The position numbers were made by a program, and so were the translations under genes. A DNA stretch of 57,169 nucleotides, from contig JADIYN010000041.1 of NCBI GenBank assembly GCA_016705335.1, positions 1 through 57,169 on the forward strand, given 5' to 3'. Numbering within the stretch: position 1 is the first letter of the stretch; each line of letters starts with the position of its first letter. Below, piece after piece: positions 50,412-57,169 of the stretch. The notes under the pieces were generated by a model that saw only the letters and a list, made by a program, of their open reading frames with translations, did not search any database and was not told the origin of the DNA. The stretch comes from Draconibacterium sp. (GTDB taxonomy: Bacteria; Bacteroidota; Bacteroidia; Bacteroidales; Prolixibacteraceae).

Positions 50412-51427
50412 ATGAAAAAAGAGCATTGGTAGCAGGAGCCGGCGGCTTTATTGGTGGCCACCTCTCAAAGAAATTATTGAAAATGGGTTACGAAGTTCGC
50501 GCAGTCGATAAAAAACCGTTAACCGAATGGTATCAGATTCACGATGACTGTGACAACTTAGTGCTCGATCTGAATAGTAAAGAAAATTGCTATACTGCAG
50601 TAAACGGATATTACGAAGTTTTCAATCTGGCAGCCGACATGGGCGGAATGGGTTTCATAGAAAACAACAAAGCCGATTGTATGCTGAGTGTTTTAATTAA
50701 CACGCATCTTTTAATGGCTGCACGCGACCTGGGAGTAACACGTTTCTTTTATGCATCATCAGCTTGTGTGTACAATGGTGACAAACAAACTGACGTAAAT
50801 AATCCCGGACTTAAAGAAGCTGATGCTTATCCGGCTTTGGCTGAAGATGGCTACGGTTGGGAGAAATTGTTCTCTGAAAGAATGTGCCGTCATTTTACCG
50901 AAGATTTTGGAATAACTACAAGAGTTGCACGTTTTCACAATGTGTACGGGCCATTCGGAACGTATGACGGCGGTCGTGAAAAAGCACCTGCAGCCATGTG
51001 CAGAAAAGTGATAGAAGCCCAATTGTACGGCAAAGACGAAATTGTAATTTGGGGCGATGGCGAACAAACCCGTTCGTTTATGTACATCGACGAATGTGTT
51101 GAAGGAATCCTGAAAATCATGTACAGTAATATTCAGGAACCAATTAATCTGGGTAGCGACGAAATGGTATCGATCAATCAATTGGTTGATTATGTTGAAG
51201 ATATTGCAGGTTACAAACTCAAAAGAAGTTATGATTTGGGTGCTCCAAAAGGCGTTCGCGGGCGCAACAGCGATAATACCTTAATTAAAGAATATCTGAA
51301 TTGGGCGCCGTCATATCCACTTCGTGATGGGATGAAAAAAACTTACGACTGGATTAAAGAACAAATGATTTCAGACAAAAATAATTTTTGGTTTATTTTG
51401 AAAGAAGCCTCAGTAATTAACTATTGA
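50412..51427 (+). CDS. GDP-mannose 3,5-epimerase-like NDP-sugar epimerase
   Basis: An extended SDR enzyme with the Rossmann motif VAGAGGFIGGHL, SSACVYNG with the Cys of GDP-mannose 3,5-epimerases, YGWEK with catalytic Tyr/Lys, and ARFHNVYGPFGTYDGGREKAP. The open frame starts earlier at 50351 (MQGIKRL...), but ATG at 50412 followed by one more A than the observed six gives the normal N-terminus MKKRALVAGAGG. The last residues (KEASVINY) are encoded by a terminator hairpin. One more A at 51377-51381 would stop the gene at about 51384 after ISDKK. GDP-mannose 3,5-epimerase makes GDP-L-galactose and GDP-L-gulose; other NDP-sugar substrates are possible. Confidence 0.8.
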
Positions 51428-51438
51428 GGCTTCTTTTT
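51402..51438 (+). terminator. Rho-independent terminator
   Basis: An 11-bp perfect stem (AAGAAGCCTCA and TGAGGCTTCTT) is followed by TTT. It overlaps the apparent 3' end of the epimerase frame, which supports an earlier true stop for that gene. Confidence 0.85.
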
Positions 51439-51481
51439 GTGAAATTTTCAATCAGGCTTTGGTTAATACAAACAAAATCAA

Positions 51482-52617
51482 ATGAAAGATAAAAAAGTAA
51501 TGGTAAGCGGGTGTTACGATTTGTTGCATGCCGGCCACGTTGCGTTTTTCAAAACTGCTGCCCAATTTGGTAAACTGCATGTTTATGTTGGTCAGGATGA
51601 AAACATAAAATTCTTAAAAGGAAAAGCGCCTTATTTTTCGCAGGAAGAGCGCAAATATATGGTTGGCGCGGTTCGGTTTGTCGAAAAGGCAAATATTGCA
51701 TCTGGTTTTGGAATGCTTGATTTTGAGCCTGATATGAAAGTTTTGAAGCCTGATATTTTTGTTGTCAATCATGATGGTTTCACAGAAGGGAAAAAAAAGC
51801 TGTGTGAAGAAAATGGTGTTGAGCTGGTTGTTTTGGATCGCATTCCGGAAGAAGGACTGCCGGCACGTTCAAGTTCGGCATCAAAAAAGGATTTGAAATT
51901 TCCATATCGCGTTTGTTTGGCAGGTGGTTGGATGGATCAGCCCTGGGTTTCCGAAATACTTCCGGGTTCGGTTGTGGTTGCTCAAATGTGGCCAACTTTG
52001 GATTTTAATGATCGCTCAGGGATGGCGACAAGTTCGCGCAAAGTTGCAATTGAGTTGTGGGGAGATCAACTTCCTGACGGCGATCCGGCCCGAAATGCAC
52101 AGTTGCTTTTTGGTGCTGAAAATCCTCCCGGTTCAGAATATATCTCTGGATCGCAGGATCACCTTGGTTTGCTGATTCCCGGAATTACACGGATTGATTA
52201 CAATGGAAAATTCTGGCCCCATCATTTTGAAAACACAGTTGACCCGGAAACCTGTGAATGGCTTTCCAATGTATTGCATTTTGCGCCACTTCAACCACGC
52301 CCCGAAGGTTACAATCCGATTCTCAAAAAGAATCTCGATCCCAAAATCATCAAACGCTTGGCTGATTCGGGGGTTGCATGTTATGAAGCCATTCTTAAAA
52401 AAAGTGTAAAACAATTGGGTGAATCGATGAAGGAATCATTTATTGCCTGGAGTGAAATGTTGCCATACACAGTTCCTGAATGGGTAATGGAAGAAATGAA
52501 AACCAACTACTTCACAAAATATTCAGGAGCAATAACTTCAGGTAGTGGGGAGGGTATATTGTTTTTCCTTCGGAAGAGGAAGTTGAAGGGACGATAAAAA
52601 TTAAAATAAGGTATTAG
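51482..52617 (+). CDS. Nucleotidyltransferase-GHMP kinase fusion, frame-broken near C-terminus
   Basis: Residues 1-135 form a TagD/RfaE-type nucleotidyltransferase: SGCYDLLHAGHVAFF with the HxGH motif, and RSSSASK near the end of the domain. From about residue 138 a GHMP-kinase-like domain starts with FPYRVCLAGGWMDQPW (the R-x-x-x-x-G-G substrate motif of HddA-like kinases), then RSGMATSSRKVAIELWG. Near 52553 one lost base scrambles the tail; repaired it reads SGSGGGYIVFPSEEEVE and ends at 52617, about 378 residues. Nucleotidyltransferase-kinase fusions such as HldE use a PfkB kinase, so this pairing is different. It follows the epimerase, suggesting activated-sugar synthesis or salvage. Substrate unknown. 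Confidence 0.7.
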
Positions 52618-52859
52618 AAGCTGAAGCCCAACAATCACAAAAGGGAAAAGGAAAGAATCGGAAAATCAAACTGCAGCCTTGCTTTTTTTTATTTCAAAGG
52701 AAATTGTAAAACCATTCAATTTGAAAAGGATGAATAATACAATGTTTTTTAGCATATTAGCATGATTAATTCGAATGAAAATTCAAATCAAATTCGCCTA
52801 AAAACTATTTTATTTGACAGATAAAATGAATCAAATTGGTATCACATAAATTAAACGAT

Positions 52860-53531
52860 ATGAAAACACTGTTGATTTCTGTATTTGTATTTCTGATTAT
52901 TACTTCCTGCACTGATAAAAAAGAATTGCTGTTTAATGGTGAAAACCTTGAGGGATGGACAATTTTTGTGAACGACTCGATAATAAGCCCAAACGATTAT
53001 TTTTATGTGAAAGATGGTGTTATTGAAACAGTTGGCGTTCCGGTGGGCTATTTAAGAACTGTAAAAGAATACGCCGATTATAAACTTCATATTGAGTGGA
53101 GATATCCTGAAGAACCAACAAACAGTGGCATTTTTGTACATACAAACGGACCCGATTTAATTTGGCCGGGTCATTACCAGGGGCAGTTAAAACATGAAAA
53201 TGCAGGCGATTTTATAGTTCACGGGGTTGGAATGAGCGCTACTTTAAAAGACACAGTTTTTACTTCAACAGTGGATAAAAAACCACTTATTTCGAAATTA
53301 CACCCGTCAAACGAAAAACCAGCCGGCGAGTGGAATAGCTATGATATTACGTGTAAAGGAAATACCATTGAATTAAGAATCAATGGCTTGCTTCAAAACG
53401 TGGCAACGAATTGTTCGGTAACAAAAGGCGGAATTGGTTTACAGGCAGAAGGTTCAAAAATCCAGTTTCGCAATTTATGGATAGAACCGTTGAAATCACT
53501 AAAATTATTTATTGTTTTTTTTTGTTACTAG
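52860..53531 (+). CDS. DUF1080 (3-keto-disaccharide hydrolase-type) lipoprotein
   Basis: The start at 52860 opens a lipoprotein signal (FVFLIITSCTDKK). ELLFNGENLEGWTIFV is the family N-terminal motif, followed by the concanavalin-like core with DYKLHIEWRYPEEPTNSGIFVH and GEWNSYDITCKGNTIELRING. The mature part has about 205 residues. Members of DUF1080 have been shown to hydrolyse 3-keto-glycosides. The two exported Gfo/Idh/MocA oxidoreductases nearby could make such 3-keto sugars. The last residues (LKLFIVFFCY) are atypical and may reflect a frame error close to an odd GC-rich patch. Confidence 0.83.
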   Translation: MKTLLISVFVFLIITSCTDKKELLFNGENLEGWTIFVNDSIISPNDYFYVKDGVIETVGVPVGYLRTVKEYADYKLHIEWRYPEEPTNSGIFVHTNGPDLIWPGHYQGQLKHENAGDFIVHGVGMSATLKDTVFTSTVDKKPLISKLHPSNEKPAGEWNSYDITCKGNTIELRINGLLQNVATNCSVTKGGIGLQAEGSKIQFRNLWIEPLKSLKLFIVFFCY

Positions 53532-53553
53532 TCATTTTAACTGATATTAGTAG

Positions 53554-53601
53554 AGGGGCTCAACGGATCAGATTCTCGCACGCGCCCGGGGGGGCACCAC
53601 G
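53554..53601. other. GC-rich patch of foreign-looking composition
   Basis: About 48 bases between the convergent DUF1080 and dehydrogenase genes are much richer in G and C than the surrounding sequence and include a run of seven G (53588-53594). There is no hairpin with a T tract and no coding sense. Confidence 0.5.
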
Positions 53602-54617
53602 TTAAAATCGAATCAGCACTTTCCCTTTGCTCATGTTATTTTGATAGGTTTCAATGGCCTCAGTAATTTGCTCCGGCTGAAATGTTTTATAAATGGTTGT
53701 TCCCAGTTCTTTTCCAATCAGTGAATGTGCTTTGCGAACATTAAAAATAGTTTGCCATAAACTTTGGGTTTTTAGCCTGCTTGTCAGCCAAAATCCCTGA
53801 ATCTGGCTTCCTGTAAAAATCAAATTACCGGGTTGTATTTCGCAGGAATCGGATGATAAACGACCGTAAATAAAAAGCTTGCTTTCGTTTGGAGTTGCGT
53901 CAATTAATTGCTGTACCATTTTACCTCCCACACAATCAAAAATCACTGTTGCGTTTAATTTGGCGCCAGTTCTTTAAGTTTTTCTTCAAAGTCAATATCG
54001 CTGCTATTAATAATATATTCTGCTCCCTCAGCTTTTAAAATTTCCACCTGTTCTTCTCTCCTGACAATTGAAATAACCGGAATCCCCTGTGTTTTGCCCA
54101 TTTTAACAACCATTCGGCCAAGTGCACTTGCCGCTGCTGTGTTGATAATGGCACGGAGTTTTTTGCCCGGGTTGGGCAGGTTTTTATATATTTCAAAAAA
54201 AGCAAGTGCAGTCATCGGATTTACAAACATCATTGCACCTTGCTCCATAGAAATTTCTTTAGAAAGAGGAACGCATGAAGTTGCTGTAGTTACCATATAT
54301 TCGGCCCAACAACCATTGTATTTTGGCGATGCTGCGCAGGCAACATTTTTGCCCATCCATAATTTTGGAAGAATTCCTTTTCCGGCGGCAACAACTGTTC
54401 CACTACCTTCGAATCCGGGAATTACAGGAAAAGGCTTTTTAATGCCGTAACCGCCTGCCAAAAAAGCTAAATCAGATGGATTTATTGGCGATGCATACAT
54501 TTTAATCAACACTTCACCGCTACCGGGTTGAGGAACCGGAACTTCGGCAATTACTGGTTTCGCTCCGTCTTCGGTTAAAACAACCGCTTTCATTGATTTT
54601 GGAATGTTTATATTCAT
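53602..54617 (-). CDS. MDR-family zinc-type alcohol dehydrogenase/quinone oxidoreductase-like, frame-broken
   Basis: Frames 54617-53955 and 53946-53602 join when one G is restored near 53966 (ELGAKLNATVIFDCVGGK). The protein has about 338 residues. N-terminal GroES-like fold: MKAVVLTEDGAKPVIAEVPV, VLIKMYASPINPSDL and PVIPGFEGSGTVVAAG. Rossmann half: INTAAASALGRMVVKMGKTQGIPVISIVRRE. It lacks the structural-zinc Cys cluster, so it is of the quinone-oxidoreductase/enoyl-reductase side of the family. It uses NADPH; substrate unknown. It stands alone, convergent to DUF1080 and divergent from the peroxidase. Confidence 0.87.
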
Positions 54618-54782
54618 TTCGCAAAGTTAAAGGTTTTCAGGAACACTGGCTTTCGCTTGCAAGTGTTTTTAAAACTTTAAAAAATATCAGGTTGAATTAC
54701 TACTGATACCTTTACTCAGGATTCCAGAACTTTTGATTCTTTTTGTTGTTTTAAATTTCATAAACAATTTAAAATGTTCTTT

Positions 54783-55319
54783 ATGAGAAAAATAGTTTTG
54801 ATTTTTAGCATGGCAATATTAACAGTAACTGCTTTTTCGCAGCAATCGTTTTATGATTTTAAGGTAAAAGATATCGAAGGGAATAATTTTGATCTTTCAA
54901 CTTTAAAAGGGAAAAAAGTTTTGGTGGTAAACACGGCATCGAAATGTGGTTTAACACCGCAGTACAGTCAACTCCAGGAACTGTATGAAAAATATAGGAA
55001 TAAGGATTTCACTGTTATTGGTTTTCCCGCCAACAATTTTATGAAACAGGAACCTGGTACTAACGAGGAAATTTCGGAATTTTGTACGAAAAACTATGGT
55101 GTTACTTTTTTGATGATGGAGAAAATATCGGTAAAAGGCGACGATATGCATCCCTTGTATCAGTGGCTGACCCAGAAAAGTAAAAACGGAGTTTTGGATT
55201 CGGAAGTTGGGTGGAATTTTCAGAAATATTTGATTGATGAACAAGGAAACCTTGTAAAAATGATCCCTTCAAAAGTTAAACCCGACGATGAACAAATTGT
55301 ATCGTGGATTGCCGAATAA
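54783..55319 (+). CDS. Glutathione peroxidase-family thiol peroxidase, exported
   Basis: About 178 residues with a signal peptide (MRKIVLIFSMAILTVTAFSQ). The catalytic Cys lies in VVNTASKCGLTPQYSQLQ. FPANNFMKQEPGTNEEI is the second family motif, with Asn in place of the usual Gln, as in some bacterial members. WNFQKYLIDEQG carries the active-site Trp and Asn. Such Cys-type enzymes generally use thioredoxin and reduce hydroperoxides. It is transcribed alone and ends at the bidirectional terminator at 55352. Confidence 0.9.
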   Translation: MRKIVLIFSMAILTVTAFSQQSFYDFKVKDIEGNNFDLSTLKGKKVLVVNTASKCGLTPQYSQLQELYEKYRNKDFTVIGFPANNFMKQEPGTNEEISEFCTKNYGVTFLMMEKISVKGDDMHPLYQWLTQKSKNGVLDSEVGWNFQKYLIDEQGNLVKMIPSKVKPDDEQIVSWIAE

Positions 55320-55351
55320 AACAAAGAAATTAAATTGTAAGTTATAGTTGC

Positions 55352-55389
55352 AAAACCGTTGTGAAGTAATATTTGCAACGGTTTTTTTT
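55352..55389. terminator. Bidirectional rho-independent terminator
   Basis: A 10-bp perfect stem (AAAACCGTTG and CAACGGTTTT) has T runs on both strands and lies between the convergent peroxidase and ABC-2 permease genes. Confidence 0.88.
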
Positions 55390-56602
55390 ATTGAGAAACA
55401 GTTTGTTCCGTTTTTGGTTTTCTATCCCACAAAATCCGAAATCCAAATACAGAAATAATTATAACTGCATAAATAGCTGCCTGTATATATAAAAATACAA
55501 TTTCAGTTTTTACGGCTGAGATTCCTACTCCCATTGTTCGTAGCCGCAGGTAGGCGGGAACCACAGTAGTTCCTGGCATTATTTTCGAAAGTGTAACTAT
55601 CCATTCGGGCATAGCGGAAACCGGCCATGAAAGTCCGCTTACAAACAAGGCAACAGGTGAAAGAAATACCATAAAAACAATGGCCGATTCACGGTGTTTA
55701 AACAATGTTGACAGACCAATTCCAAGAAATATTACACTCAATAAATAGGGGAATATTAACATCATCACTTCAAACAGATTGGCTTTGTCGGGGTAATTAA
55801 ACCAGTGATGTACAATTATCAGCGCAAAAGCAATGTTGAAAAGCGAAATAAATAAATAAGCACCTGTTTTTCCCATTAAAAGAGGCACGATTTCTTTTCT
55901 CCTGTTTTTTGCTGACAATAAAAATGGCGATGATTTTGATTCAGAGAATGATCCACCCAAAACCCCTATTCCAATTAAAAGCGTTTGCTGAATTATTATA
56001 AGTATCATTCCGGGCATTATAAAACTGCCGTACGATGATGCCTGGTTGTAAAGAATATGTGTTTGTGAAGGAATCGGCTCGTTACTGACTTTGGCCTGTT
56101 GAATTGATTTTCCTTCTGCCATATAACGCAAAACTGAAATACCTCCTCCGAAATATGCATTTGCATACGTAACAGTTAATATTTCATTTTTGTATTTCAA
56201 AAAATAACTTGCATCGGCATAAACCGAAACATTTGCAGTTCTGCCTGCCATAATTTCTTTTTCAAAACCCTTCGGAATTAGAACTGCCCCATTTATTTTA
56301 TTTTCCATAAAAAGTTGTTCGGCAGAGAGCAGACTTTCAGGTTTGCAACTAACGTTCAATTCGCTTGAAGCATCAATCATTTCTGCATATTTTCTGCTTG
56401 CTGCCGAATGATCCAAATCAACTACTCCAATTGGTAAATTTGTCAGTGTTTCATTAAAATATCCTACTGAATAAAGCACCGGGTAAATAAACATTGCACC
56501 AACTAAAATAAGTAATGCACCACTGTCATTAAAAATGGCTTTCAACTCATTTATAAAATGTACTGCAACCAATTCAAACCGGTTATTTTTATTTTCTTTC
56601 AT
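55388..56602 (-). CDS. ABC-2 type transporter permease (YhhJ/YbhR-like) 2
   Basis: The 404-residue protein has one N-terminal helix (ALLILVGAMFIYPVLYSVG) and a large extracytoplasmic domain with PIGVVDLDHSAASRK and GAVLIPKGFEKEI. Five or six C-terminal helices follow, including SYGSFIMPGMILIIIQQTLL and FLSPVALFVSGLSWPVSAMP. This is the YhhJ/YbhS-type exporter permease architecture. It pairs with the similar partial gene upstream on the minus strand; the ATPase and membrane-fusion genes would lie beyond the window. Likely role: drug or envelope-component efflux. Confidence 0.9.
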   Translation of the reverse strand: MKENKNNRFELVAVHFINELKAIFNDSGALLILVGAMFIYPVLYSVGYFNETLTNLPIGVVDLDHSAASRKYAEMIDASSELNVSCKPESLLSAEQLFMENKINGAVLIPKGFEKEIMAGRTANVSVYADASYFLKYKNEILTVTYANAYFGGGISVLRYMAEGKSIQQAKVSNEPIPSQTHILYNQASSYGSFIMPGMILIIIQQTLLIGIGVLGGSFSESKSSPFLLSAKNRRKEIVPLLMGKTGAYLFISLFNIAFALIIVHHWFNYPDKANLFEVMMLIFPYLLSVIFLGIGLSTLFKHRESAIVFMVFLSPVALFVSGLSWPVSAMPEWIVTLSKIMPGTTVVPAYLRLRTMGVGISAVKTEIVFLYIQAAIYAVIIISVFGFRILWDRKPKTEQTVSQ

Positions 56603-56620
56603 TGTTGATTTCTCTCTTAA

Positions 56621-56648
56621 AACTCTGAACCCTGTACTCTGAACTTCT
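56621..56648. repeat. Short heptamer array between ABC-2 permease genes
   Basis: Four 7-bp words in register: AACTCTG, AACCCTG, TACTCTG and AACTTCT. They fill most of the gap between the two permease genes. The word differs from all arrays in the 42-46 kb operon. Confidence 0.65.
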
Positions 56649-56656
56649 TTTCTTCT

Positions 56657-57169
56657 TCATGCTTTTCCCCAGTATTTTGGATTGTCAAGATGTCTTTTAT
56701 AAACCTTCAGAAAACCAAAAGCAATTAACTGGAAAACAAGAATATAACAAATGTAGGGTAGGGCATCATAGAGTGGCGCGCCCCGCAATGATTGGGAAAT
56801 AACGATTTTTTCCCACCAGGTAAACGGAAAGAAAGCTGCAAAAATCTGTGCTATTTTTGGCATAGCTTCCAACGGAAAGGTCAACCCAGAAAAGGTAATC
56901 CCCATCATAGAATAAGCACTTCCCAATGAAAGTGCCAGTCGAATGTTTATGGTTGCACCAATAAAAATTAAACCCATTAGTTGGTAGGTAATTATTGTAA
57001 TTATCTGTGCGGTAAAAATTATAAAAAAGCTACCGTTCAATGGCATTCCTTCAATCTGGTAAAGAAGGAAATTTATAAGCATCGCAAATCCCGAGAAGAT
57101 AATTGTGTAAGGCAACATTTTTCCTGCCAAAGCAATCCTGACACTATTGTTACTGGTTTCGAGCAGATT
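56657..57169 (-). CDS. ABC-2 type transporter permease 1, partial at window edge
   Basis: Only the C-terminal part is in the window. The frame stays open through the right edge (ETSNNSVRIALAGKML), so the TTG at 57130 is not a start. Visible are five membrane helices, including LPYTIIFSGFAMLINFLLY and MGITFSGLTFPLEAMPKIAQ, the typical ABC-2 C-terminus, and the end YKRHLDNPKYWGKA. It is paralogous to the downstream permease and probably forms a heterodimer with it. Confidence 0.87.
   Translation of the reverse strand, partial: NLLETSNNSVRIALAGKMLPYTIIFSGFAMLINFLLYQIEGMPLNGSFFIIFTAQIITIITYQLMGLIFIGATINIRLALSLGSAYSMMGITFSGLTFPLEAMPKIAQIFAAFFPFTWWEKIVISQSLRGAPLYDALPYICYILVFQLIAFGFLKVYKRHLDNPKYWGKA

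Noticed and set aside
57044..57130. TTG at 57130 as the start of the last permease
   Set aside because: The frame stays open to the window edge with normal permease sequence, so the gene is simply cut.

Overview
The window is low-GC DNA of a Bacteroidota bacterium, most like the marine Marinilabiliales/Prolixibacteraceae. The evidence is type IX secretion sorting domains, a PorE-type T9SS component, lipoprotein signals on most glycosidases, the bacteroidetal V-ATPase gene order with a DUF2764 gene, and little sign of Shine-Dalgarno sequences. No rRNA or tRNA was recognised.

Layout. (1) 1-29.4 kb, plus strand: a glycan-degradation cluster holding a six-hairpin glycosidase-like protein, GH95-like, GH38, DUF6067/GH123-like, GH95, GH29, a second GH95-like, GH116/DUF608, PL8 lyase, BNR-type protein, NlpC/P60 lipoprotein, and GH10 and GH51-like enzymes carrying T9SS tails. 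There is no SusC/SusD pair, sulfatase or regulator. The mix suggests a fucose-bearing, uronate-containing, probably host- or algal-type glycan. (2) 29.5-37.2 kb, minus strand: V-type ATPase operon E-DUF2764-A-B-D-I-K with sodium-type ligands in the K ring. (3) 37.5-39.5 kb: PorE-like T9SS protein. (4) 39.7-47.2 kb, minus strand: an operon of TetR regulator, LolA-like protein, two FtsX-type permeases, an ABC ATPase, a CAP protein and an outer-membrane barrel. (5) 47.4-53.5 kb, plus strand: two Tat-exported Gfo/Idh/MocA oxidoreductases, a GDP-mannose 3,5-epimerase-like enzyme, a nucleotidyltransferase-GHMP kinase fusion and a DUF1080 lipoprotein. (6) 53.6-57.2 kb: zinc-type alcohol dehydrogenase, glutathione peroxidase and two ABC-2 permeases, the last cut by the window edge.

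The most unusual signal is in region 4. Two four-helix-bundle (23S rRNA IVS/bAvd-type) genes sit in junctions of the transport operon. Each is bracketed by arrays of degenerate 8-bp words that face inward as inverted repeats. The two cassettes share this architecture but use unrelated words. A third junction in the same operon carries an 8-bp and a 7-bp array with no gene, and a fourth short 7-bp array lies between the ABC-2 permease genes. This resembles an IVS-like stem-bracketed ORF element moved into protein-operon junctions.

A second general point is sequence quality. More than twenty one-base frame breaks, many in homopolymers, hit housekeeping genes (V-ATPase A, D, E, I) as well as accessory genes. 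They look like uncorrected long-read indels, so I annotate the affected loci as single genes and not as pseudogenes.
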